A stretch of DNA of 64,000 nt, taken from Streptomyces zhaozhouensis (lineage in GTDB: Bacteria; Actinomycetota; Actinomycetes; Streptomycetales; Streptomycetaceae). How positions within the stretch are numbered: the stretch's first letter is position 1; every line of letters starts with the position of its first letter. The DNA is taken from NCBI RefSeq assembly GCF_900230195.1, contig NZ_OCNE01000007.1, forward strand, positions 182,435-246,434, read 5' to 3'. A program made the position numbers and the translations under genes. Positions 52,989 to 61,734 of this stretch are shown here, piece by piece. Below the pieces are notes generated by a model. It worked only from the letters and a program-made list of their open reading frames with translations. It made no database searches and had not been told where the DNA came from.

Positions 52989-53067
52989 ATGCAACGATTT
53001 GCCTCGCCTGCCTGCAGCGATGCCGTTGCTTCGCGTAAACGTGATTGACGAATCGGTGTATGCAACG
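52989..53067 (+). promoter_or_regulatory. Additional ATGCAACG boxes and exporter promoter region
   Basis: ATGCAACG occurs at 52989-52996 and 53060-53067. TTGACG at 53045-53050 is a good -35 element just before the last box, so a bound repressor would cover the exporter promoter; no clear -10 follows at the usual distance. Confidence 0.5.
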
Positions 53068-53122
53068 CAACTATTGCCGAACCATGAAAGCCGGCTGGAA
53101 ACCCATCGACGGAAGCGAACCC

Positions 53123-54085
53123 ATGACCACCAACCTCGGTCCCCCCGCCCTCTCGGCGACCGCGGTACGCAAGGCGTACGGCGACCACGAGGTGCTGAGC
53201 GGCATCGACCTCGACATCCCCCCGGGATCGGTCTTCGCGCTACTCGGCCCGAACGGCGCGGGCAAGACCACCATGGTGCACATCCTGTCCACGCTCATCC
53301 GCGCCGACTCCGGCGACATCCAGGTCGCCGGCCACGACGCGGCCCGCGCCCCGGACGCGATCCGCGCCGCGATCGGCGTCACCGGCCAGTTCTCCGCGGT
53401 TGACGGCTTCCTCACCGGCGAGGAGAACCTGCTCCTGATGGCCGACCTGCACCACCTGCCCCGCCGGGAACGGCGACAGCGCGCCACCGACCTGCTGGCA
53501 CGATTCGACCTCGTCGACGCGGCCCGCAAGCCCGCGGCGACGTACTCCGGTGGGATGCGCCGCCGCCTGGACCTCGCGATGACGCTCGTCGGCCGGCCGC
53601 GGGTGATCTTTCTCGACGAGCCGACCACCGGCCTCGACCCGCGCAGCAGACGGACCATGTGGGACACCATCCGCCGGCTCGTGACCGACGAAGGCGTCAC
53701 GATCTTCCTCACCACCCAGTACCTCGACGAGGCCGACCACCTCGCCGACCGGATCGCGGTGCTGCACCAGGGAACGATCGTCGCCCAGGGCACGGCACAG
53801 GAACTCAAACGACACGTCGGCGGAGGCCACATCACCCTGCGGTTCGCCGACGCACGCGACCACGACCACGCCGCCCGGACCCTGAACGTCACGTCCCGCA
53901 ACGATGAGGCGCTCACCCTGCAGGTCGCCAGCCGGGGCGACATCCGGTCGCTGCGCGCTCTCCTTGACCGGCTCGACCGCGCCTCGCTCACCGTGGAAGA
54001 ACTCCAGATCCACACCCCCGATCTCGACGATGTCTTCTTCGCGCTGACGGGCGACCCCACCGCGGAACAGGAGCCCGTCCGATGA
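53123..54085 (+). CDS. ABC exporter ATPase (DrrA-like)
   Basis: 320 residues from ATG 53123 (GGAAG upstream); ATG 53084 is in frame. Walker A GPNGAGKTT, Q-loop GVTGQFSAVDG, signature YSGGMRRRLDLAMTL, Walker B VIFLDEPTTGLDPRSR, H-loop FLTTQYLDEAD. The C-terminal extension (about 235-315) is typical of DrrA-type daunorubicin-resistance ATPases. Works with the permease encoded by the overlapping next gene (ATGA); regulated by the divergent gene. Confidence 0.92.
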   Translation: MTTNLGPPALSATAVRKAYGDHEVLSGIDLDIPPGSVFALLGPNGAGKTTMVHILSTLIRADSGDIQVAGHDAARAPDAIRAAIGVTGQFSAVDGFLTGEENLLLMADLHHLPRRERRQRATDLLARFDLVDAARKPAATYSGGMRRRLDLAMTLVGRPRVIFLDEPTTGLDPRSRRTMWDTIRRLVTDEGVTIFLTTQYLDEADHLADRIAVLHQGTIVAQGTAQELKRHVGGGHITLRFADARDHDHAARTLNVTSRNDEALTLQVASRGDIRSLRALLDRLDRASLTVEELQIHTPDLDDVFFALTGDPTAEQEPVR

Positions 54086-54873
54086 GCACCGGCACCCACG
54101 CCTTCACCGATTCGATGACCATGCTGCGCCGCCAGTTGCGGCACATGCTGCGCTACCCGACGCTCACCCTCACCGCCGCCGGGGTCCCGGTGGTCTTCCT
54201 GCTGCTGTTCGTCTACGTCCTCGGAGGCGTCCTCGGCAGCGGCCTCGGCGGACCGTCGGGTGGCCGGGATACCTACGTGAACTACGTCGTCCCCGGCGTC
54301 ATCCTGATGACCGCCGCCACCGCGGCCCAGGGCACCGCGATCTCGGTAGCCCTCGACATGACCGAAGGCATCGTCGCCCGGTTCCGCACCATGGCCATCG
54401 CCCGGGTCTCGGTGCTCACCGGGCACGTGCTGGGCAGCCTCGCCCAGACCCTGCTGAGCATGACCATCGTCACCGGCGTCGCACTGCTGGTGGGCTTCGA
54501 GCCCACCGCGGACTTCGGCGAATGGCTCGGCGTGATCGGCGTACTCGTGCTCATCGTCCTCGCCATCACCTGGCTGTCCGTCGCGCTGGCCATCATGGCC
54601 AAGAACGTCGCGGCCGCGAGCAACATGCTGACGCCACTGATGATCCTGCCGATGATGGGCAGCGGATTCGTCCCCACCGACTCGATGCCCGCCGGGCTCC
54701 AATGGTTCGCCGACTACCAGCCGTTCACCCCGTTCATCGAGACCCTGCGCGGACTGCTGATGGGCACCCCGATCGGCAACAACGCGCTGCTCGCCATCGG
54801 CTGGTGCGCCCTGATCGCCCTCGGCGGCTACCTGTGGGCCAAGAAGCTCTACAACCGTGAGCCCACACGATGA
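54082..54873 (+). CDS. ABC-2 type permease (DrrB-like)
   Basis: 263 residues from ATG 54082, overlapping the ATPase by four bases. Six hydrophobic helices; VNYVVPGVILMTAATAAQGT, EGIVARFRTMAIAR and PMMGSGFVPTDSMPAGLQWF match the DrrB/ABC-2 permease family. Forms a multidrug exporter with the upstream ATPase in the cytoplasmic membrane. Confidence 0.92.
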   Translation: MSTGTHAFTDSMTMLRRQLRHMLRYPTLTLTAAGVPVVFLLLFVYVLGGVLGSGLGGPSGGRDTYVNYVVPGVILMTAATAAQGTAISVALDMTEGIVARFRTMAIARVSVLTGHVLGSLAQTLLSMTIVTGVALLVGFEPTADFGEWLGVIGVLVLIVLAITWLSVALAIMAKNVAAASNMLTPLMILPMMGSGFVPTDSMPAGLQWFADYQPFTPFIETLRGLLMGTPIGNNALLAIGWCALIALGGYLWAKKLYNREPTR

Positions 54874-55757
54874 GCGGCTCAGACGTCGGCCATCGACCAC
54901 CTGGCTGCACCGAGCACGCGCGTTGTTGACAGGCCCAGGCCCTGATCATGGCGAGGGCCCCGTGCGCGGGGGAGGTGTCGCATCCGCACCGCACGGAGGC
55001 CTTCGTGTCGCACCGCACACAAGTCGCTCAAACCGCCGGCGGCTCACCCTCCCGTCGTGGTCCCCCTGCGCCTCCCGGCGGCCGGCTGCCCGCGCGGCTG
55101 CCCACGGCCGAAGCCGGGGCGCCGTCACACCTCTGTACCCCGCTGAAGCGACAGGCTTCGACAGAGGGCCACGGAGCCGGCCCCGGGCTCCGCGGCCCAG
55201 CCGGCCCGGCTCCTCGAAAACCGCCTCAACCCCGCCCCGACACACCCGAGTTGGCGGACCACCGCGGGGACTGCACCACAGCCCGGGGCCCGCCCCGGCC
55301 CAGTGGGAGTAGGCCGGCGTTGGCCATGTCCGCTCACACGGCGTGGAGGAAGGCGGGCTCGACATCCGGGGCCTTCTGACCGAGGAAGTGGGGGATGCAG
55401 GCGACCATCCCCATCAGCGGAACCGAGCGAGAATGTCCGAGGTCCAGCCATTGAATCGAGGGACCGCAGGTGCCGGTTGCGTAGGAGGGCAGTACTCTGC
55501 TCCGGCGTCAGCCGGCGTTCCCCACCCCGGCGGTGGTGTACGCGTTCGCGTACGGGCAGGCTCTCTTCGGCGTGTGCCAGCAGCACACAGTGGTCGACAT
55601 ACCTCGTCTGCGGCCAGCTCGCCCGCCCCATCAGCACCACGATGTCGAACTCGGCCCGCGCCAGGTCAAGCGCCTCCCGAGAGCGGGGCGTCGTCGAAGT
55701 CCACGCGGGAAGTCCATGCGGCCCGGCGTGCTCGGCACCCGTGAACTCAACACCACA
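54874..55757. other. Intergenic region, mostly non-coding, with one gene fragment
   Basis: 884 bases between the permease and the TPR kinase. No frame is convincing over 54874-55430; 55440-55742 contains the minus-strand fragment listed separately. Composition is mixed and typical of decayed sequence. Confidence 0.5.
55440..55742 (-). pseudogene. Fragment of an unidentified gene
   Basis: About 100 codons with good third-position bias (reads HGLPAWTSTTPRSREALDLA, then FDIVVLMGRASWPQTRYVDH and CVLLAHAEESLPVRERVHHR), preceded in frame by a TGA and lacking a credible start. Bias fades towards 55440. It looks like an internal piece of a conserved protein, but I do not recognise the family. Confidence 0.35.
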
Positions 55758-57506
55758 TCAACTTCTGCGTTCTTTCACTCTGCTGAGATTCCAAGCGTGG
55801 CTCCTGAGCGCGGTGAGGGTGTCCGGATGGTCTTCTCCAAGGACGCGTGCCCGGTCGATGGCGATCTCCGCGAAGAGGTGTGCCGCTTCGACGTGGTTCC
55901 CAGCCCGCCCGAGGTTCCAGGCGTGGCCGCTGCGGGACTGCAGGGTGTCGGGGTGCTCCTCTCCGAGGACACGTGCGCGGTCTGCGGCGACCTGGACGAA
56001 GAGACGTGCGGACTCGGCGTACTCTCCGGCTTGGCCGAGGTAGTAGGCGTGGCTATGGCGCGACTGCAGGGTGTCGGGGTGGTCCTCTCCGAGGACGCGC
56101 GCGCGGTCCGCGGCGACCTGGGAAAGACGTCGTGCGGCTTCGGCGTTGTCCCCATCCCGAGCGAGACGACGAGCCTGGTCGTGGCGGACGGTGAGCGTGT
56201 AGGGGTGGTCGGGGCCAAGGGTGCGGTCAGCGGCAAGTTGCGTGGCAAGGCGTGTGGCCTCGATGTGTGCTTCGACGCGGCGGAACTCCTGAGCGTGGTT
56301 GTGGCGGGCGTTCAGGGTGTCGGGGTGGTTGTCTCCGAGAGAGCGTGTGTAGTCGGAGACAACCTCAGCGAAGAGGCGGACGGCTTCCTCATGTTTGCCG
56401 AGTTGACCGAGGTAGTAGGCGTGGTTGTGGCGGGACTGCAGGGTGTCGGGGTGGTCGTCTCCGAGGACGCGTGCGCGGTCCGCGGCGACCTGGACGAAGA
56501 GACGTGCGGCCTCCGCGTGCTTTCCCGCTTCGCCGGCGTGCAGTGCCTCTTCGTGCCGGCGGGTCAGTTCTTCCGCGGTGGGGGTGTCGTGGGTGGGGTC
56601 GGAGTGTTGGGTGTACGGGGCGGTGGGAGTGGTGGCCCGTTGGTGGATGAGGGTGGTCACCTCGGTGGGCCAGAGGGCGGTGCCGGGGGCGTCGTCGGGT
56701 GGGGCCCAGTGCGAGGTGATCTGGTCGAGTAGTTGGGGGAGGGCGGGTCGTTCGTCCGGGGTCTTGGCGAGGCAGGCGGTGATGAGGTCGTGGAGTGGGC
56801 CGGTGATGGTGTCCAGGCGTGGTTCCTTGTTGATGACGCGGTGGAGGATCGCCAGCGGCGCACCGCCGCCGAAGGGGTCGTTGCCGGTGGCGGCATAGGC
56901 GATCACCGCCCCTAACGCGAACACGTCGCTTGCTGGTCCGACCTGGCCGTCTTCGGCTTGTTCGGGAGACATGAAGCCGGGCGTCCCGATCACCATTCCG
57001 GTTCTCGTCAGGGAGGAGCCTTCCAGGGTGCGGGCGATGCCGAAGTCGATGACCTTCGGCCCGTCGGAGGCCAGCAGCACGTTCGAGGGCTTGAGGTCCC
57101 GGTGTAGCAGACCCTTGGCATGGATGGCCTGCAACGCTTCGACCAGGCCGGCGGTCAGCCCCCACACAGAGTCTTCCGGCAGCGGGCCGGTCTCGGTGAC
57201 GGCGAGGGCGAGGTCGGGGCCGGGGATGTAGGCGGTGGCGATCCACGGCGGGTCATCCTCCGGTCCGGCGGCTACGACCGGGGCGGTGAATATGCCGCTG
57301 ACCGCCTCCGCTGCCGCCACCTCCCGGGCGAACCGGGCCCGGAACTCCCGCTGTGCCGCCAGGTGCGGGTAGATGACCTTCACCGCGACCGAGCGGCCCC
57401 CTGGCGACCGCCCGAGGAACACCTCACCCATCCCGCCGGCGCCCAGGCGGCCCCGCAACACGAAACTACCCACCCGCTCCGGATCCCCCGCGCGCAACGG
57501 TTCCAC
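55758..57506 (-). CDS. Cytosolic Ser/Thr protein kinase with C-terminal TPR repeats
   Basis: 582 residues from GTG 57506, seven bases after GGAGGAGGG; the frame stays open upstream to 57542. Kinase domain about 15-265: GAGGMGEV, K43 in VAVK, HRDLKPSN (H135-D137), DFG D154, GTPGFMSPEQ. Residues about 310-582 hold about six tetratricopeptide units of 42 residues with the recurrent RARVLGEDHPDTLQSRHSHA core. No membrane helix. The TPR array probably docks partner proteins. Confidence 0.88.
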   Translation of the reverse strand: MEPLRAGDPERVGSFVLRGRLGAGGMGEVFLGRSPGGRSVAVKVIYPHLAAQREFRARFAREVAAAEAVSGIFTAPVVAAGPEDDPPWIATAYIPGPDLALAVTETGPLPEDSVWGLTAGLVEALQAIHAKGLLHRDLKPSNVLLASDGPKVIDFGIARTLEGSSLTRTGMVIGTPGFMSPEQAEDGQVGPASDVFALGAVIAYAATGNDPFGGGAPLAILHRVINKEPRLDTITGPLHDLITACLAKTPDERPALPQLLDQITSHWAPPDDAPGTALWPTEVTTLIHQRATTPTAPYTQHSDPTHDTPTAEELTRRHEEALHAGEAGKHAEAARLFVQVAADRARVLGDDHPDTLQSRHNHAYYLGQLGKHEEAVRLFAEVVSDYTRSLGDNHPDTLNARHNHAQEFRRVEAHIEATRLATQLAADRTLGPDHPYTLTVRHDQARRLARDGDNAEAARRLSQVAADRARVLGEDHPDTLQSRHSHAYYLGQAGEYAESARLFVQVAADRARVLGEEHPDTLQSRSGHAWNLGRAGNHVEAAHLFAEIAIDRARVLGEDHPDTLTALRSHAWNLSRVKERRS

Positions 57507-57642
57507 CCGAACACCCTCCTCCGACACCGAAACCCTGCCCACACAGACAAGTTGAACCCTCTACTCAACCACCGCCAGCTCGCCCTGTCCCCCGCTCCGG
57601 GCCACACCTCACATCTCAGGCCTGCCGCCGCCCCGCTGCCCG

Positions 57643-57938
57643 GCTGGCGCCACGAACCCTGCCCCTCCGGCATCGGCATCGGCGTCCTCGCCCCCCACGA
57701 CGCGTTCGCCGCCACCTACCCCACGTGCACCGGCGAGACGGACGACATCCTCGACGACGCCACCCATCACCTTGACACCGGCACCCCCGCCAGCGCCCTC
57801 CTCAGCCTCACCGCCGCCTACCACGAGACCCCCGAACGCCTCCCCGACCTCCATCTCCACATGGGCCCGCACCTACGACGCCCTCGACCGGCCCCCTCCT
57901 GCGCGCCCGCCTCGACGCCCTGCGGAACCAGACCCGAT
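57643..57938 (+). pseudogene. Frameshifted 3' fragment of an unidentified gene
   Basis: A reading frame with coding character (IGIGVLAPHDAFAATYP, LDDATHHLDTGTPASALLSL, YHETPERLPDLHLHM) breaks at about 57862; the continuation ARTYDALDRP appears in one other frame and LLRARLDALRNQTR plus TAG (57936-57938) in the third. Two small indels therefore disrupt it. The helical pattern suggests a TPR-like regulator tail. The flanks, 57507-57642 and 57939-58100, show no gene. Confidence 0.45.
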
Positions 57939-58100
57939 AGCCCACCGGCGGGCGCCCCGCAGCCCACCGGCGGGCGCCCCGCGTACCACCGCGCCATGGC
58001 CGACAGCGACCCAGAACCTCATCGCCCGGGAATGTCAGTGCCGCGGTCCATACTCAAGCCGCGGCGCCACCCGGGCACCGCGGCACGACAGGAGCACTCC

Positions 58101-58679
58101 ATGGCCGAGGTACTGGTCTTCCACCACGCGCACGGGCTGACCGCCGGCGTGCGCGGCTTCGCCGAACAGTTGCGACGGGCCGGACACACCGTCCACGTGC
58201 CGGACCTCTACGAAGGACGGGTGTTCGCCAGCCTGGAGGAGGGCGCCGCCCACGCCGAGAGCATCGGCTTCGACACGCTCACCGGGCGCGGAGCCGCCGT
58301 CGCCGAGGAGCTGCCCCCGGAGCTGGTCTACGTCGGCTTCTCGCTCGGCGTCCTACCGGCGCAGAAGCTGGCCCAGACCCGCCCCGGAGCCAAGGGCGCG
58401 CTGCTCCTCGAAGCGTGCGTCCCCGTCACGGAATTCGGCGCGACCTGGCCCCGCGACGTCCCCGCACAGATCCACGGCATGGACGCCGACCCGTTCTTCG
58501 CCGGAGAAGGCGACGCGGACGCCGCCCGCCAACTCGTGGAGATAGCGAAGGACGCGGAACTGTTCCTCTACCCGGGCGACAGACACCTGTTCACCGACAA
58601 CAGCCTGCCCTCCCACGACGAACAGGCGGCGCCCCGAGTCGAGCACCGAGTGCTCGACTTCCTCGACCGCGTCGGGTAG
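58101..58679 (+). CDS. Dienelactone hydrolase-family protein
   Basis: 192 residues from ATG 58101 (AGGAGC upstream). Compact alpha/beta hydrolase: VLVFHHAHGLTAGVRGFAEQ, HVPDLYEGRVF, GFSLGVLPAQ (serine in the position of the DLH cysteine), D and H in GEGDAD and PGDRHLFTD. Family members open lactones or act as carboxylesterases. Alone, co-directional with no neighbour. Confidence 0.9.
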   Translation: MAEVLVFHHAHGLTAGVRGFAEQLRRAGHTVHVPDLYEGRVFASLEEGAAHAESIGFDTLTGRGAAVAEELPPELVYVGFSLGVLPAQKLAQTRPGAKGALLLEACVPVTEFGATWPRDVPAQIHGMDADPFFAGEGDADAARQLVEIAKDAELFLYPGDRHLFTDNSLPSHDEQAAPRVEHRVLDFLDRVG

Positions 58680-58774
58680 CCAGCCGAACACCCCGACCCG
58701 CCGGCGGCGCCCACACGCCCCCTCAGGAACACCCCGCAGCTCATCCCCACCCCACCCCGGCACATACCGACGCG

Positions 58775-59883
58775 CTACCCCACGAACTCGCAGATCACCG
58801 ACCGCGACACCTGACCCACCACATCCAACCCCTCCCACGACCCCGCCCCCGCGATCCGGTCGCTCTCCTCCAACGCCCTCCGCCCCAGCCGCTCCCACTC
58901 CGTCGAATCCGCCAGCAACTCGACCCGCAACATCGCCTCCAGAGCCGCCGTCCGCAACCGCTGCGTCTCCCGACCCATCTCATACGGCGCCCCCCTCGGC
59001 CAGCCGCCCCTCCTGCATGGCGAACCAGTGACCCACCTGGTGAGGTGGCCCTCGCGGGCGAGGTATTGGCGGGCGGCGGCCACTCCCCGCTCGAAGGAGG
59101 CGCTGCCACGCCCTTTGGTGGGTGTCCTGGCGGCCGGGAGGACGCCGAATGCCGTGGGCCCCGCGCCTTCCGCGTTTCCCGCGTCTTCCTCGCGGGCCGT
59201 CCCGGGGGCCGCTACGGCCTTCCCTGGCGCCACGGCGGGCGCGACCTCGGGCGGGGTGACCCGGAGTTGTTCCAGGAGCGCCCGTTGGCCGGAGAGGAGC
59301 CTGGCCCATACCGCGGGCTGGGTCTGCTTGGTCAACCAGCGCCCGACGTCCATCCCGTGGACCGTCACTCCCGGATCGACGTGGACTGGGCCGCTTTCCT
59401 CGGCGAGGAGGCCGTGCAGGGCGGCGTAGCGGCGTTGCCATAGGGGGTTCCAGTCCGGGTTCCAGTCGGGGGCGATCCCGGAAGCGAGGCGTAGGTCGCG
59501 AACATCACCACCTGGCCGGTGCCGTGCCACAATGACAGGCGGACCGGATTCGTCGTCGAGCGCACCCCCAAGTTCCACAGCTGCGGGTCCTTTTGGAGAG
59601 ATCAGACGGCCACCGCCGGCCCGGTGTGCCCGACCCGCCGCCACTCCCGCACCGTCTGGGACAGCAGATCCAGCGTCGGCACCACCACCAGAACGCGCCC
59701 ACACGGCAGCATCTCCCTCGCGGCGAACGCCGCCATGAAAGTTTTTCCCGTACCACACGCGGAAATGACCTGCCCCCGAAACCCGTTTGCAGGAATTCCT
59801 CCCGGAGGGATATCGAAGCCGCGCACAATGGCGTCAACAGCCTCGATCTGATGATTCCTGAGATCGCGTCTCGACATAGCCAC
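58775..59883 (-). pseudogene. Broken TtrA-like terminal helicase gene
   Basis: Read right to left: residues from ATG 59883 show RRDLRNHQIEAVDAIVRGF, Walker A SACGTGKTF and VLVVVPTLDLLSQT of superfamily II helicases. A TGA at 59604-59602 interrupts it where the family continues; the same frame then reads DPQLWNLGVRSTTNP and VVMFATYASL. Near 59470 it jumps frame straight to helicase-associated repeats (DWNPLWQRRYAALHGLLAEE, VHGMDVGRWLTKQ), losing the DEAH and C-terminal helicase parts. A second repeat (SFERGVAAARQYLAREG) is cut and followed by an unknown tail ending at 58775. TtrA-like genes sit near Streptomyces chromosome and linear-plasmid ends. Confidence 0.65.
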
Positions 59884-60203
59884 GGTACTCGCGCGGGGTG
59901 CGGCCGGTGCCGTCGCCCGTCTCCGTCGGGTCCCGCCGCTCGGCGTCGGGGTCGGTGAGTTCGGGGTCGGTGGTCGGGGTCTTCGGCCGGTTCTCCTCGG
60001 GAACGGTCATGCCGTCGTTGCTCCCTCGCGCGTTCGGGGCCGGTGTGGGACGAGGGCCGCGAGTACCTGGCCGGCCGCGTTCCACACCGGCCGCGCCGCT
60101 CGGGGCGGCGGCGACGGCGCGGACGCGGCGCGGCGGGGGGGGGTGCCTCTATGTCTCTCGTCAAGGCGTCCCTGTCGGGTTTGGGTGGTTCGGGGGTGTT
60201 GGG
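59884..60203. other. Intergenic region next to IS110
   Basis: 320 bases. GGCCGGTGTGG (60038-60048) and CCACACCGGCC (60082-60092) form an 11-bp inverted repeat, and a run of nine G lies at 60135-60143. The IS110 3' boundary must be in about 60144-60203 but I cannot place it. No gene. Confidence 0.4.
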
Positions 60204-61421
60204 TTATGCGGTGAGTTCGATGTTCTTCGGTGTCCGGGGTTCGTAGAAGGTGCCGTCTCGGAGCATGGCGAACAGGACGCTGATGCGTTGGCGGGCGAGT
60301 CGGAGGAGGGCTTGGGTGTGGGTTTTGCCGCGGGCTCGCTGTTTGTCGTAGTAGGTGCGGGAGGCGGGGTCGGCGTTCATGCAGGCGAAGGCGGAGAGGA
60401 ACATGGCCCGTTTGAGCTGTCGGTTGCCGCCTCGGGGCGCGTGTTCGCTGTGGATCGAGGTTCCGGACGATCTGGTGGTGGGGGCGAGGCCGGCGTAGGA
60501 GGCGAGGTGGGCGGCGGTGGGGAAGTTGGTGCCGTCGCCGATGGTGGTCAGCAGGATTGCGGCGGTCCTGACGCCGACGCCGGGCATCGAGGTCAGGACC
60601 TGGGAAAGAGGGTGGGCCTCCAGCAGGCTGTTGATCTGGGCTTCCAGGGCCCGGCGCTGTTCGTGGACGGCGGCGAGCGAGCGGGCCAGGGACGGGATCA
60701 CGATGTCGAGGGTGCCGGTGCCGGGAACGGTCACGGTCTGCTCGTCCAGGGCGTCGAAGACATCGTCGATCAGCCGTGCGGCCATGCGCGGGGCCTTGGG
60801 GCGGATCAGCTCGACGAGTCTGCGTCGGCCGGCTTTGCGTAGGGCGGCTGGGGATCCGTGGCGTTCCAGGAGCCAGGTGACGGCTTGGTGGTCCAGGCGG
60901 GGTCCCAGGACGCGTTCCAGGCTGGGGTGGAACTGGGTGAGTAGGCCGCGTATCCGGTTGCTGGTGCGGGTGGCCTCGGCGGCGAGGTCTTGGTCGAAGC
61001 CGGTCAGCACGGTCAGTTCGGCGGTGATCTCGTCGGTCAGTTCGAGTGAGCGCAGGGTGTGCGGCATTGTTCGCGCGGCGTCGGCGATGACGGCCGCGTC
61101 CTTGGCGTCGGTCTTGGCTTCGCCGGGGTAGAGGTCGGCGATTCGTCGCATCGCCAGGCCGGGCAGGTAGGCGACGCGGCAGCCGGCGTCGCGGGCGATG
61201 GCCAGCGGCAGGGCGCCGATGGAGGCGGGCTGGTCCACGATGACCAGGACGGTGCCGAACTTCGCGGTCAGCTTGTCGAACACGGCCCGCAGCTTCGGCT
61301 CGCTGTTGGGCAGCTGCTTGTCGAAGACCTTCTTGCCGGTCGGGGTGAGCCCGTGCCCGTGGTGGGCGGACTTGCCGACGTCCAGGCCGAGGAACACGCC
61401 CACGTCTTGGGTCTCGAACAT
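60204..61421 (-). CDS. IS110-family DEDD transposase/recombinase
   Basis: 405 residues from ATG 61421 (TTTCAGGAGG-like site just upstream). N-terminal RuvC-like domain with acidic residues D14 (GLDVGKS), D63 (IVDQPASIGALP; aspartate where many relatives have glutamate), D105 and D108 (TDAKDAAVIADA); C-terminal Tnp_20 domain about 275-370 (TSMPGVGVRTAAILLT, GLAPTTRSSGTSIHSEHAPR, GGNRQLKRAMF). The gene is intact. It recombines DNA with guidance from a bridge RNA. Confidence 0.93.
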   Translation of the reverse strand: MFETQDVGVFLGLDVGKSAHHGHGLTPTGKKVFDKQLPNSEPKLRAVFDKLTAKFGTVLVIVDQPASIGALPLAIARDAGCRVAYLPGLAMRRIADLYPGEAKTDAKDAAVIADAARTMPHTLRSLELTDEITAELTVLTGFDQDLAAEATRTSNRIRGLLTQFHPSLERVLGPRLDHQAVTWLLERHGSPAALRKAGRRRLVELIRPKAPRMAARLIDDVFDALDEQTVTVPGTGTLDIVIPSLARSLAAVHEQRRALEAQINSLLEAHPLSQVLTSMPGVGVRTAAILLTTIGDGTNFPTAAHLASYAGLAPTTRSSGTSIHSEHAPRGGNRQLKRAMFLSAFACMNADPASRTYYDKQRARGKTHTQALLRLARQRISVLFAMLRDGTFYEPRTPKNIELTA

Positions 61422-61620
61422 CGCGGCCTTTCAGGAGGTTTGACGGTGCCGGCCTCGGCTCGGGTGTCGTGCTCGCGCATCCACGTTATGCAGACCTGCC
61501 GCCCGCGAATTGCCAGGCATTGCGCCGGGCCGGACGGTGGCCGGACCTCTCATCAGCGTCTCCGACGAACACCCCCGGACCCGGTGACACCACCCCCCAG
61601 GTCATGCCGTCGACAGGGGG
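61422..61620 (-). ncRNA. IS110 left-end non-coding region, candidate bridge RNA
   Basis: About 200 bases upstream of the transposase hold no gene and lie where IS110-type elements encode the bridge RNA that pairs with donor and target DNA. I recognise the subterminal stretch near 61470-61520 (GGCAATTCGCGGGCGGCAGG on the minus strand) as characteristic of Streptomyces IS110 copies. RNA ends and loops are not resolved by eye. Confidence 0.45.
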
Positions 61621-61734
61621 ACACAGTAATGCCGGGCCCGGAGGCCAGCGGTCCCATTGCAGGACCGCCAAAAACATAACGGGGGGGGGCGTCCCCGCCC
61701 CGAGGGGCTTTGGTGGCGCGGGGAACGGCGGGCG

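Larger units (their letters stand above)
60144..61620 (-). mobile_element. IS110-family insertion sequence (ends approximate)
   Basis: The element contains the IS110-type transposase and a long non-coding 5' flank. IS110 elements lack terminal inverted repeats and make no clear target duplication, so limits are estimates from the flanking gene context. It separates the helicase remnant from the MFS gene. Confidence 0.7.

Noticed and set aside
54874..55400. Short plus- and minus-strand frames after the DrrB-like gene
   Set aside because: Mixed third-position usage, no start site signals and no recognised motif.
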